Shown: positions 1-11,404, counted from the first letter of the stretch. The stretch: DNA of 64,000 bases from Coniferiporia sulphurascens (GCA_002794785.1 NBBA01000023.1:310001-374000); one strand, 5' to 3'. Notes: generated by a model not told the origin, from the sequence alone. Program-made: numbers and translations.

Positions 1-272
1 CTGTGCAATGCTTGGCCACACTCGACTCCGGTCTCGCTGACTGGAGTCCCCCACCTGTGCCACAGCCACAGACGCCGAGGAATTCTCCCTCGCCATGGCC
101 CCGGGCTGGGTAGCACACTGCCTCCCGGTGCAACTGCGTGTCGCATTGGACATCTTTTTTCTGTCCGATTCGCTGACTGCCCTCCACCTTTTCCACACCT
201 GGGCCACCGCACCTGGTGCCCACCTCCTACACATTTGGAAGGTGGGTGTGGAGACTCTGCTGGACTTGTATC
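1..272 (+). mobile_element. LINE copy 1, upstream part (RNase H domain), broken
   Basis: This is the interior of a non-LTR retrotransposon coding for the RNase H domain that follows the reverse transcriptase. It aligns base for base with the second LINE at about 8640-8910. Here the motif FLSDSLTAL keeps the catalytic-type Asp that the second copy has lost. The stretch from about 60 to 270 is readable, and the element enters from outside the window. The frame breaks at 272 where the LTR-like element inserted, and the LINE resumes at 7063. Bases 268-272 (GTATC) are the left target duplication of that insertion. It is a dead fragment. Confidence 0.75.
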
Positions 273-328
273 TGTTAGTAAATTGATGAAAATCGTGATC
301 GCCAGATCAATGGATTAGCAAGATCGAC

Positions 329-703
329 ATGGCAAGACCCATAACTCTAATTGATACCAGGAATCTATGCCAACGCTGTAAAGATGCAGATCAAGTAGCA
401 TGGAAAGTGTTTAACATTGCATGTGCAACAGTAGGACAGAATGCAGGATATGATAACTGTCAAATTACATTCAATCATACTACAAGGGAACAACAAGTGG
501 CAGAAAGGCTAGAAGTAATAATCAAACATAGAGCAACTATGTTCTCATATCAATTGAATAGATATGTAATCAGTGCTTACACAAGAACCAGGATTTATAA
601 TCAGCCACATAATGAGTTATGTTATCAAAGGGCGGTTATTACATCAACCAATTATGCAGAAGCGGCACACCAAATAATACATACTATAAATAAACAATTA
701 TGA
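329..703 (+). CDS. unrecognised 124-aa ORF inside the LTR-like element
   Basis: This ATG-initiated frame of 124 codons begins 56 bp inside the left end of the LTR-like element. The product starts MARPITLIDTRN, is polar, and shows no zinc knuckle, protease or polymerase motif. An open but ATG-less continuation seems possible towards 958, where copia A interrupts the element. I do not recognise the family. It may be a gag-like remnant, an ORF carried in a long U3, or chance in AT-rich DNA. Its position explains why it is flanked by retrotransposon sequence on both sides. Confidence 0.3.
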   Translation: MARPITLIDTRNLCQRCKDADQVAWKVFNIACATVGQNAGYDNCQITFNHTTREQQVAERLEVIIKHRATMFSYQLNRYVISAYTRTRIYNQPHNELCYQRAVITSTNYAEAAHQIIHTINKQL

Positions 704-963
704 GAACAACTATTCACATACAAGGCCAACTTCATAGCCAAAGGACACACAACAGTAGATCGAAAGGAACCAAACCAAAGACAGGAGTTAGTACCAATAG
801 ATAAGGAGATTATAATACAATGGTTCAATGATGAACCGTCATATAGAGTCACACCAGGGTATAGCAGGATAACAAATATAGACACTATAGGACCTGAAGC
901 GCTCTTTATGCCAATAGACGATAGGACACCAGAACGAACACCCTTCAGTGACATTATGGAAGG

Positions 964-1219
964 TCTTAAAATCTACGCACATTGTGGTAGATGATGAGGT
1001 GCAGTGGTGAGGTTGAGGCAAAGGTGGGTTATCAGCGTAAACCGATGTATTTCGTGGTAGAGACCAGCTCTCCTTATATACATCTACCATGAGCTATATA
1101 TACTATAACTATCATAGCTCCTATTTGATTGCGTTATCATTGCATTATTGTTCACTTAGTAAGATGATAGTTCATATGACCATCTTTATATTTAGTACAT
1201 TCGTTATATTTATTTAATA
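964..1219 (-). repeat. copia A 3' LTR (256 bp)
   Basis: This is one of two near-identical 256-bp repeats. Its termini read TCTTAAAA...TTTAATA on the plus strand, so it lacks the usual TG...CA. By eye it differs from the 5' LTR at 15 positions, all transitions, and 14 of them are at sites that are or derive from CpG. Confidence 0.9.
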
Positions 1220-1226
1220 CTCCCCT

Positions 1227-4200
1227 TCAAACTTTTACTAGGTGGAGTAGACTTGTAAAATGTTTGATTAATTCAATTGTTAGCGCTTTCGTCATAATAT
1301 CAGCCTTTTGCTGTCCAGTTGGAATATATGAAACTGATATAGTTTCATTTTCTATATAATCTCTTAAAAAATCTTTTCATATATCAATATGTTTCGTTCG
1401 TTGTGTATATTTTTGTTCTGTTGAATTTACTATTGTTCTGTTGAATTTACTATTGTTATGGCTGCTTGATTATCACATAATATTTTCGTTGATGTATCCA
1501 AGGTCTGCAGTACCTCTTCAACCAGTCTTCTTAGCCATATAGCTTCTTTTACTCCATGTGTTAAAGCTTGTAATTCAGCTTCGCATACTGATAATGACAC
1601 TAATTCTTGTTTTTTACTAGACCAAGACATCATTGCATTTCCAATTTGAAATATATATCCGGATATTGCTTTATGGCCTTCTTGTGTCATTCTGTCGGCA
1701 TCGGTATATCCGATTAACTCGATTGGATCTTTTCCCCTGAGTATTAACCAATAATCATTTGTTCCTTTTAAATATTTGAAGCAATGTTTTACTGCATTGT
1801 AATGTTCAATACTAGGTTTATTCAAATGCCTAGCAAATTGACCTGTTGCGAATGATATATCAGGTCTCATGCAATCTGCTGCATATCGTAATGCTCCTAC
1901 CATATTCATGTACAGTATTTGTTTCATGAAGTTTAATTCTTCATTAGTTGGGTTTTCAAGTGATTTTAACACTTGTCCTGGTGTCATTGGCGTTCGTACC
2001 GTTGCAGCATCTTTTAGTTTGTATTTTTCAATAATTGTATCAATATAATTTTTTTGTCTTAATTTTATTATTCTTTCTTCTCGGTTTCATTCTATTTCAA
2101 TACTGAGTAGCCAATGTACATCATTTCCATCTGTAAATTTTACATGTTTTCCAATTTCGTCTTTAAAGGCTTTTATTATTAATAAATTTAAGCCACATAT
2201 TGTTATGTCATCAACATGTATGAAAAGCATTAGGATTGTTTTTCCTTTTACTTTTCTAAAGAATACTGTGTTGTCTTGGACTGCTCATACTAGTCCTATT
2301 CCTATTAGAATTTCTGATAATTTTTTATACCATCGTCTGCCTGCTTGTTTTAATCCATATAAGGCTTTATTTAATTTTAAAACTTGTCCAGGTTTTGTTT
2401 TGATTAGATTTCCTGGTGGTGGTTTTATATATATATTTTCGTCTTTTTCTAATTCACCATATAAGTAGGCTGATTTTATATCGATTTGATGAATTTCGTA
2501 ATTGTTTGTTGCGCTCCAACTTAATATTGTTCTTACTGTGGCTAATCGTGCCACTGGAGCGAATGTGTCATTTGAATAGTAGTCTATGCCTTCCATTTGG
2601 GCAAATCCTTGTACTACTAATCTTGCTTTGTATCATTCAATTTCTCTGTTTGCTAATCTTTTTGTTTTGTAAATGAATCTTGTTCCGATTATGTTTGCTT
2701 CTTTTGGTGGATCAATGATTTTCCATGTAGATCTTTCAATTAACATTTTTATTTCTTCTTTCATTGCCATGATCCACTGATTTGCATCAATTCTATTGAT
2801 TGCTTGTTGATATGAATTAGGATCACCTATTAATTCCGTATTGAATTGATTAAATTCCGTAAGATAAGCGACTGTATTTTGTTCATCAAAGTTAAGACCT
2901 AATGATCATTTTGTTGGTTTTAATGTTCTTATTGGTCTTTCTTTTGTTAATTCTTGTATTTGTTCATTTTGTTTTTCTGTTATATTCTCCCCTTCAATTT
3001 TAGATGGAGGAGAATCTAAAAATTGTAAATTTCGTTTGACTGTGATTTTTCGGTCATGATAAGTTCTATGACCTTTACTTTCTTCATCAAATCCTAGCCA
3101 TTGTGCATAGATTCCTTTTGGTTGTAATTTGTTAACATCTTCTTGTTGTATTATGCAATATTGGCCGAATTCTTTTAAATCATCTATGTTGTAATTTTCG
3201 TTATATCTTTTGAAATATGGTGTTTTAAAATCAATAGCACTTTTTGGTGTTCTATTGTAAACATAAGTACTGTATTTTACAGCTTCTCCCCATAAACTGG
3301 GTGGTAATTTTGCTTGTAGCAGGTTAACTCATGTATTATTTAGTATTGTTTGATGTGTTCATTCTGCTACTCTGTTTTGTTGTGGTGTATTGTGAACAGT
3401 CAGCTTTTGTATCGTTCCATGTTTTTCTAAATATTCAGTGAATTGTTTACTTAAGAACACTGTATCATTATCGCTTTGTAATATTTTTATTTTTATATTA
3501 TGTTGTGTATTGAGCATTGTAGCCCATGTCGTATAAGCATTTAAACCCTCATCTTTTGTTTTTAATAAAATCATTTTTATCCATCTTGTAGCGTCATCTA
3601 CAAGTGTTAGAAGATATTTATATCCTCCAATAGCATGTGTGGATGCAGGTCCCCATATATCCATGTGGATATGATCGCCGAATTTTTCTGCTAACTTTGA
3701 GACACATAATTTTGGGATTTGCATTCTTTTTATATTTGCTTCTATGCAAATTGTACATTGAGTTTTGTCATAGTTTGAAATTTTATTATTTGTGATTTGA
3801 TCTTCTTTAAGTAATTTCTTAATATAAGCATAGCTTATGTGTCCGAGTTTTTTATGGAGTTCAAATAATGTTACATTTTTCGTAGCCGCTTGTACATTGT
3901 TGTTAAATATACTATACAATCTGTTTCTGTTTTTAATTTTTCCACATAAAGATCCATTAGGATACTTTATTGTACATTCATTTTCTTTATAAATAAATTC
4001 GTAACCATCTTGACATAGAAGTCCTTGAGAGACTAATGTCATATTCATTTTAGGATTGTAATAAATGTTTGATAATGTTATGACACTTACCAAGTGTCTG
4101 TTGGGGATGTAAAGCTTAAGATCCCCTACTATGTTTGCCATAAATGTTGTTTTGTTGGCGGCCATTATCGTAATTGCATTAGTTTTGTAAGTATTTCATA

Positions 4201-6067
4201 ATCGATTTAGATATGGTGTTAAATGTATCACTGCACCAGTATCAATTATATCCATTGAAGAATAAATGTTGTTAGCAAATTTTTCTGTTGTTATAGCGTT
4301 AATGCTTACATCTAAATTATTATCATCCACGTCTTCCATGGCACTATTGTGGTTTCCTAGAGCGTCAAGGAAGTCATTATAAGAATAAATTGGGAATTCT
4401 CCCATGTCAAAGTTGTTGTTGTTGATTTCAGTTATGAAGGTGGTTTCGCCTTGGCCTATTATGGCACTTAACTCGATTCAAGAGCTCGATGCGACATTTG
4501 TTGCTACTGCTGCTGCAGTATGTTTAGCCTGGGCCGCACTTGCCCCAGTCGTTGTCGGTGCTGCTGATGCACCCATTTCCTTCCCTTTTCCTTTTTCGTC
4601 ATTCATGTCCTCTTTCTTCTTCTGAGCTGCCTTCGTCCATTCTGTTTTTGGTGCCCAGCAGTCTCAACTGAAGTGCCCTAACTTATTACAATTGTAGCAC
4701 TTGATAACATGTGATTGTTGGTTAGGGGAATATCCCCCTTGTCCTTGTCCTTGCATATATCCACCACAGCCCCTATAGCCGTGACCTCGTGATTGTATTC
4801 CGCGGCCCCTGAAATAGGGGTGTGTCCGCTTGTCCTTGGGCAGGTGGTTAGCTGCCACTCCTGTCCTCTGATGATTTTTTCGCCACCCCTCGAAGGCGTT
4901 TCATAATGCTGTTAGCAAAAATTGAGGGGTTAGTTCAATTTCATCTTTGTCCGGATTTGTTTCATTAATTGTTCTAATATATAACTCACTCTGCGTGAGT
5001 ACGTATTGATATTGTTCAGGTGTTGCCCTCGTAATAGCCGATATGTATGTCGACTCTGAAACTTTTACCCCTTGGGCTATTAGTTCCTCATATTTATTGC
5101 TGAGGTTATCAAGTGTTCCATCAAAATGGCTGACATGACCTCTGATATCAAAAAGGGCAGCCTCATTAAAGCCCTTTGTAATTGTTGTCTGGATGTTATA
5201 TCGTCCGTCAAGCGCTTTGAGTAGCGCTGGAATATCTTTAGAGAAATTAAGATAATAAGCCAATATTTTGTCGGGCATAGTGCGCATAATGCCATTATAT
5301 AAAGCGCTTGATATACCAATCTCTCCAGTTCCTGGGGAGTTAGTGAGCAGGTTACTGTAACCTGCACTCTTGATGGCGCTTCGGACTCTGTAATTCCAGA
5401 GTTTGTAGTTTCGATGCCTGTCGAGTTTCTCGATTCCATCAAAGAATTTCTGGAGTTCCACAAGTTTAGTTGCCGTACTCAGTTCATCTTCCTCAGTATC
5501 ATTAGTGTCTGAGTCTCCAGGATCAGAAGGTTCTGATGGCTCACGTGATGGGTTATTTTTAGATTCTTCGGAGTTTTCTTCTTCATTATCTTCTTTTTTA
5601 TCATCGTCTTCTTTTTTATCGTCTTCTGGCTTAATATAAGGATTGTCAATTTTAAATTGTTCTTTTTCTGTTGGGTCTGATATACCTAAATACGTACTAA
5701 TTTGATATCTGATTTCAGATGATTTTCCTTGATCTGATATTCCTAAATCTTTAGCATGAATCGTTAATTCGGTTTTATAGTCAGCTTTTATTTTTAATTT
5801 TTCATCGTTAGTAGAATGGTCGTACCTGTTAATTCAGTCTTGTATTTGTTGTTCCATTCCATTAATAGGTATTTGTCTATGGTTACATTGAACTATTAGG
5901 TCAACTAACCTTTTGCTATCTTTGGCTTTTTGAATTTTTTCTTCAAGTTCTTCGATAGTTGATGACTGTGTATATGTTATTTTTAGTTCGTTAGCAATTA
6001 TTTGTAGTCCTGATAATTTTTGCAAATGTGTTTGCTCACAAGTGTTTGGTTTCTGTCCATCAGACAT
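1227..6067 (-). pseudogene. copia A gag-pol, broken by many stops
   Basis: The frame starts at the ATG at 6067 (MSDGQKPNTCEQT) and would end with the TGA at 1227-1229 overlapping the polypurine tract. Segments in order are: gag (about 6067-4860); a CCHC zinc knuckle (CYNCNKLGHFS, about 4680-4720); an aspartic protease with DTGA (about 4240); integrase with its zinc region and core (about 4165-3330); RT (about 2900-2280), with the VDDITICG active site near 2205; and Ty1-type RNase H (to about 1430). Stops interrupt gag near 5833, the zinc knuckle near 4674, the protease-integrase link near 4194 and integrase near 3357. Each of these sits where the other copies carry CGA or its CpG derivative. 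A direct repeat of 15-20 bp at 1420-1455 adds a further disruption in RNase H. Confidence 0.85.
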
Positions 6068-6123
6068 GGTTTTGTTATTTGAGGATTTATAATTTTGTTA
6101 ATCATTTCATTAGTTATAGAGTC

Positions 6124-6136
6124 AAGGCTCATAACC
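6124..6136 (-). promoter_or_regulatory. copia A primer-binding site, half-tRNA iMet type
   Basis: On the minus strand GGTTATGAGCCTT abuts the 5' LTR. GGTTATGAGCC is the complement of the conserved anticodon stem-loop of eukaryotic initiator tRNA-Met (GGCTCATAACC). This matches the half-tRNA priming known for Drosophila copia and yeast Ty5. The same site follows the LTR in copies B and C. Confidence 0.6.
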
Positions 6137-6392
6137 TCTTAAAATCTATGCACGTTGTGGTAGATGATGAGGTGCAGTGGTGAGGTTGAGGCAAAGGTGG
6201 GTTATCAGTGTAAACCAATGTATTTCATGGTAGAGACCAGCTCTCCTTATATACATCTACCATGAGCTACATATACTATAACTATCATAGCTCCTATTCA
6301 ATTGCATTATCATTGCGTTATCATTCACTTAGTAAGATGATAGTTCATATGACCATCTTTATATTTAGTATGTTCATTATATTTATTTAATA
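6137..6392 (-). repeat. copia A 5' LTR (256 bp)
   Basis: This LTR precedes the gag start and is followed (minus strand) by the primer-binding site at 6124-6136. It contains a TATATA-rich promoter-like stretch in the middle (about 6246-6275 complement). Confidence 0.9.
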
Positions 6393-7062
6393 GAAGGAAT
6401 GACTCAATCTTAGTCTACGGTAATAAGTAACAAGCCACAACAAGATAAAATTAAGAAGGCTAGCATAATCGCTGAGCCACACAAGTATATCTAAGCATTC
6501 GGTTAAGAATGGCCAATGGAAGCAGGGCGATCAATAAGAAGACGCAATTGATGGAAGCCAAGTATAGCGCATCACACAGCAGGACCAATTAGGAAATAAG
6601 GAGAAGCATCATAGGTATAGTAGTATCCAAGAATGGTTACCTTAGGTACTGTACTATATGACTCAATGGAAACTCAGGGAAGGTTCTGGCATAAAGATAA
6701 GGATAGCATGGTAGGCTGTAGAACATACCAGAATATATGACTGACTCATAGGAAGCTAAGAATAGTAAATAGCATGTACAGGATTGTACCAGAATATTCC
6801 TATGACTTATAAAGCAAGAGTAGTATGTTGTAGTATCTACCAGAACATAGTAAATAGCATACAACATGTAGGGTATAAAAGCCCAACATAAAATTGCAGT
6901 AAAAAGCAGTTTAATTCATCTCTTGTCTCTTACCACCATCATCAGCTCTAACACTCTAGTGAGTGAAGGGTAACAAGCCTACCCTAAACTAACTAGTATT
7001 ACTGTGTGAATCTGTTATCACTTGTTTCAATCCCTTATTCAGGGAGCAAATCTAACAGTATC

Positions 7063-8160
7063 CCCAGCTCACTATTCATTTCATATGGTGCCCCGGCCAC
7101 TCGGACATCCCCAGTAATGAATGGGCTGACACAGAAGTGAAGCTGGCTACAGAGCTCCCCCCATCCGACCTTAAACCTTCCACCTCCGCACTAAAAGAGG
7201 TTGCTGTCTGCACACTCATGGACCGATGGACGTCCTCGTTAGCCCGCCCCCTTGCCTCAACCACTGACAAGTACTTGGTGGTCCATGGCCTCCCATCTTG
7301 CCGACTTCAAAAGCTGCTCATGCACTCGGTCAACCACCCACACAGCGAGCTAGCTGCAGTTGTGCAGGTCCTCTGCTGCACTGGTCCCTACAGGGGTTAC
7401 TGGCTGAGTTTCGATTCAGTCTACCGGCACAGGCATGGCCTGATTTCGCATTGCAGGTGGCACAACCACCCCCCCTGGCCTGCGCAGTCAACCGCCCACA
7501 TCCTAGGCGGCTGCAGCACCTTCCACCCGTGGATATGGCATGTATGGCCACCTCGGGACCCTCTCCCAGCCCACCACTCAGAGTGGGCTGATGAAAACTG
7601 CCTCCCGGTTTTGTGCCACTGGCTAAAGCTGACAGGGCACCTTAACCGCCTCTCTGACTGTGCCGCAGGTGCCATCCGGCTAGCTTTTGCTGCGATGGAC
7701 CTCGATGGCCACCCAACCGATGAGGAAATGGACCTGGACCTCCTACAGGATTACATGCGTCATATGCTCGGACCCTGTACCTGGGACTCGGACCCAGCCC
7801 TTTTGGAGCTATCAGGTACGCTCCCCCCCTTTCCTTCTGACTAGTGCCTGTCCTTCAGATTCCTTGTGATACATCCCAGCCGGCGCTCTCGCCCTCCCTT
7901 TCCACTTCTAAGCTTCTTACTTTAACCTGCCCTCATCTGCTTGGTTTGTTCATAGCGATATGTATCCCTTCCTCTCTATTTCTTCCTACTAAATAGGGGC
8001 TCTTCACACTTCGGCACCCCCCTGGGGAGCAGAGCCCCCACCCAGTTTTGTGCAATGTGCAATGATGGGCACCTCTGTTGTTATGCAGTTAGGGCCCCCC
8101 CTTCAGGGGGGCAGCTTGTAATTATGTAATACTGCAGGAATAATAATTTTTAAAAAATAA
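7063..8160 (+). mobile_element. LINE copy 1, downstream part (RNase H end, zinc-binding tail, 3' UTR)
   Basis: This continues the LINE interrupted at 272. The frame 7063-7844 encodes the end of RNase H (a WCPGHSD-like HS/GNEWAD region near 7090-7135), a Leu-rich linker, and a Cys/His-rich tail (SHCRWHNHPPWPAQ, then HILGGC) typical of LINE C-termini. It ends in a stop at about 7842. The 3' UTR from 7845 shares blocks with copy 2, such as the GC-rich hairpin-like tract around 8090-8115 and the stretch ending TAATACTGCAGGAATAATA. It ends in an A/T-rich tail near 8135-8165. Orientation and spacing match copy 2. Confidence 0.75.
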
Positions 8161-8164
8161 TTTT

Positions 8165-10022
8165 TAAATGGCTGCCACCAAAAAACCCTGATCAACCGAC
8201 TCCAGTCTGGCAAAACACGGCCTGCCGGTGGATCCTAGGCATCTACAAAGGTGCCTCCCCTTTCTCTATTAATTTCTTATGCTCAGTCCCCCCCTCTCTT
8301 TTTACTTTGAATATTTAAAAATGTCCCACTCCCTGCGCCTATGGTGCACCCCCCACTCTATTGGCCGCAAATGCTTTCGCAATGTAACTAATAGACTGTT
8401 CTCCCTTTCTCTGCAGGTCCGAGTCCTGTGGGTACAACCGGTCCCTGCATACACACATCCCCCCTAGATGGATCCTCTGGCCTTTACAGGCAGATGGGTC
8501 ACCTTCACCCTCCCCTCCCTCCCAGTCACAGGTGACACACCCGACGAGTTTGTACAGGCCGCCCTAGACCTCAGCACCACCCCACACCTCCAGGTCTTTA
8601 CCAATGGCTCCCGCATTGGAACCGCCTCGGGATCCACCATCTGCGCCATGCGTGGCCTCACCAAAATACGGTCTCACTGACTTGCCTCCCCCACCTGTGC
8701 CATGGCCATGGATGCAGAAATCTTCTCTCTCGCCACCACCCCCGGCTGGGCTGTGCACCGCCTCCTCACCCACCTGCCTGTCGCATCGGACTTGTTCTTC
8801 CTGTCCAATTCGCTGATGGCACTAAACCTTTTCTGCAGTTGGGCCACCGTACCAGGCGCCCACCTCCTTCACCTTTGGAAGGCAGGGGTCGAGATGCTCC
8901 TGGACTCACATCCAGGTCTCACCATCCATTTCGTGTGGTGCCCAGGTCACTCGGATGTTCCTGGGAATGAATGGGCTGATGACAAAGCGAAACTCGCCAC
9001 AGAGCTCCCCCCCTCACAACTTGTGCCCTCCATCTCCACCCTCAAAGAAGTGGCCACCAAGACTCTGGTTGAATGGTGGACACTATCACTGGCCTGCCCT
9101 CTTGCCTCCACCGCCAACAAATATTTGGCAGTACATGGCATCCCCTCTTGCCGCCTGCGGAAACTCCTCACCCACTCCGCAGACCACCCTTGCCACCATC
9201 TCTCTGCAGTCGCACAAGTCCTCTGCCGTGCCGGTCCCTACAGGGGCTACTGGCTGAGCTTCGACTCAGCCTACCAGTGCAGGCATGGCTTGATCTCCCA
9301 CTGCAGGTGGCATAACCACCCACCATGGCCAGCACAGATGACTGCCCACATTTTGGGCAGGTGCACCACATTCCGACCCTGGATTCGGCATATTTGGCCA
9401 GCCAAAACCCCCCTCCCAGTCCACCACACAGAGTGGGTGGAAGAAAACCTTATCCCGGTTCTGCACCACTGGCTTAGGCTAATGGGGCACTTGAACCGCC
9501 TCTCTGACAGAACTGCAAGCACCATCTGTCTGGCTTTCGCCATGATGGAACTCGATGGCCACCCTACTGACGAGGACATGGACTTGGACCTCCTTTGGGA
9601 CTACATGCATTGTATGCTCAGACCCTGTACCCAGGACTCGGACCCAGCTCTCTTGGAGCTTTCAGGTGCACTCCCACCCTTTTCCTCTGATCTGTGACTG
9701 CCTTTTGGACTCCTACTCATATGTCCTGGCTGGTGCTCTCACCCTCCCTTTCTCCATTCTAAGCTACCTCCTTTGCCTGCATTTGTCCACTTGGTAGAGT
9801 CGTAGTGATATGTATTCCTCCCTCTTCTTTTGCCTGGTACTAATAGGGGCCCTTCACACATTGGCACCCTTCGGGGAGCAGGGCCCCCACCCAGTTTTGT
9901 GTGTTGCGCAATGACGGGCACCTCCGTTGTTATGTAGTTAGGGCCCCCCCTTTGGGGGGGCAGCTTGTAATTATGTAATACTGCAGGAATAATATTAATA
10001 ATAATAATAATAATAATAAAAA
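8165..10022 (+). mobile_element. LINE copy 2, 5'-truncated (RT thumb, RNase H, zinc tail, 3' UTR, TAA tail)
   Basis: One reading frame runs from about 8279 to 9697 with two in-frame stops (8465-8467 TAG, 8678-8680 TGA). The first part resembles the region after the RT domain, followed by RNase H. RNase H landmarks are VFTNGS (8596-8613), MDAEI (about 8708), FLSNSLMAL (about 8797) and CPGHSDVPGNEWAD (8940-8981). The Cys/His tail lies at about 9297-9362. Both motif Asp residues expected in TDGS and SDS are Asn here. The 3' UTR is homologous to copy 1 and ends in (TAA)n at 9990-10022. It is 5' truncated and inactive. Its tail abuts a minus-strand LINE fragment. Confidence 0.75.
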
Positions 10023-11140
10023 AGTCCACCATGTTGGGCAGGCACTGGAGATCCAACAGTTGGCAGTGGAGGAGTTGTGGGTGGACGGAGTTGAAGAAGC
10101 CCTGGATGTCGACCACTAGGACCGAGCATACCCGACCCTCTGCATGGGCGCACTCTGCAATCTGTAAAAGGTGTTGGGCAGCATCATAGACAGAATGTCC
10201 CTGGCGCCCCCTGTACTGGTTAGGTGGCAGCCAATCCCATGTGTTTGCGAGGAATTGGAGCTGGTTAGCAATTATCTTTTCAAGGAGTTTCCCTAGGGTC
10301 TCTTTGAGGGTAATGGGCTGATAAGATCTCGGCAAGAAGGGGTCCTTCTTGTTTGGCTTCCTGAGCATCACCACTTTTGCCGCCCGCCAGCACTTGGGGT
10401 GGTGCCCCATGCGCAAACAGTTGTTGAAAAGGGTGAGAATCTCTCCAGGGTAGGCATCCACCACCCATTTCAGGGGGCGGTAGCCGATGCCTGAGAGGCC
10501 TGGGGCCGACAAGTTGGAGGTATCAGCCAGTGCCCCCGTAAGCTCCGTGAGGAGTATGGGTGGGGCAGCTGGTTGGAGAGGAGGTGGCAGGGTGATGGCC
10601 ACTTGTGGGGGTGGGGGGGGAGGCATTCCAGAGGATGTCACCAACAAAGTGCGCCACCTGTATGTCGGTTTCGGCAACTGAGGCATCCCTGGTCTTCTTG
10701 TCGAAGTCTTCAAGGGCATGGGAGATGGCATACATGAACCCCAAGGTGTGGGGTTCATAGTGCACTTGGACAGGGGGTCCTCTTGGGGTGAGAGGCGACA
10801 TGGTGGCAGAGGGATGTTTCTGTCCAAGGCTCACACCTCCCACCTGTTGTGGGGGGGTATGGGGGTCAATCGCCATTACAAGGGCGGTTTCGCCGAATTT
10901 GTTGGAGCCATGGATCAACCCTACTGAGGGGGCTGGGGAGCCTGCTTGGGATGTGTGCCTTGACTTGATACATGCTTGGGCGGTAAAGTCATAGGCCGAC
11001 ACCAGTTGGGAGTTGTCCATGTTGGGGGAGGGTGCCAAGACATCTGGGGAGGAGGTCAGTGGAGGGAAACTGGTGAGGGGTTGGTGGTTGGGGGTGGCAG
11101 GGGTGGCCATTCCTTGAATGAGGGCAGCTGCATTGGTGCT
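10023..11140 (-). mobile_element. minus-strand LINE fragment (N-terminal region and RT motifs)
   Basis: On the minus strand a Pro/Ser/Thr-rich segment (11110 down to about 10620) leads into the RT fingers and palm: APGLSGIGYRPLKWV, then WRAAKVVMLRKPNK, RSYQPITLKETLGK and VVDIQGFFNSV, the catalytic motif A. The RT stops abruptly at 10023 where the poly-TAA tail of LINE copy 2 begins, so motifs B to E (including the YxDD box) are absent. A frameshift falls in the G-rich run at about 10608-10621. Upstream, the fragment was split at 11140 by copia B and continues at 16579. It is a dead fragment. Confidence 0.7.
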
Positions 11141-11397
11141 TCTTAAAATCTACGCACGTTGTGGTAGACGATGAGGTGCAGTGGTGATGTTCAGGCAAGG
11201 TGGGTTATCAGCGTAAACCAATGTATTTCTAGGGTGAGACCAGCTCCCCTTATATACACGTTCCGTGGGCTAGTATTACTATAACTATCTAGCTCCTATA
11301 TCGTATGGCGTTATTGTTGCGTTATCATTCACTTAGTAAGGTGGTTGTTCATATGACCATGTACTATATTTATATCGTTCGTTATATTTATTTAATA
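11141..11397 (-). repeat. copia B 3' LTR (257 bp)
   Basis: It pairs with 16322-16578. It follows the polypurine tract and carries the same non-TG/CA termini as the other copies (TCTTAAAA...TTTAATA on the plus strand). Confidence 0.92.
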
Positions 11398-11404
11398 CTC
11401 CCCT

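Larger units (their letters stand above)
964..6392 (-). mobile_element. Ty1/copia retrotransposon copy A, degenerate, nested
   Basis: This is a complete but inactive copia element, 5429 bp, on the minus strand. It has 256-bp LTRs at both ends and a 5-bp target duplication GAAGG at 959-963 and 6393-6397. Next to the 5' LTR lies a primer-binding site (6124-6136) matching the anticodon stem-loop of initiator tRNA-Met. Next to the 3' LTR lies a polypurine tract (1220-1228 complement). Order is LTR-PBS-gag-protease-integrase-RT-RNase H-PPT-LTR, which is the copia order. The coding region has many stops. It is inserted into the LTR-like element, so it is the youngest layer here. Confidence 0.9.
273..7057. 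mobile_element. LTR-like element (candidate solo LTR), TG...CA ends, 5-bp TSD, split by copia A
   Basis: The element begins TGTTAG at 273 and ends CTAACA at 7057, a perfect 6-bp terminal inverted repeat with the TG...CA ends typical of LTRs. It is flanked by GTATC at 268-272 and 7058-7062. Removing it and one duplication restores the LINE sequence seen at about 8900-8925. Without the nested copia it is about 1.35 kb. A TATA box (GGGTATAAAAGC, about 6869-6880) lies roughly 180 bp from the right end, as expected for U3-R-U5. The two ends are not repeats of each other, so this is either one long solo LTR or a non-autonomous element that lost an LTR. The retroelement family is not identified. Confidence 0.55.

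Noticed and set aside
10023..11140. Twin-priming inversion of LINE copy 2
   Set aside because: Twin priming would place the inverted 5' part upstream of the 3' part, whereas this minus-strand segment follows the TAA tail.
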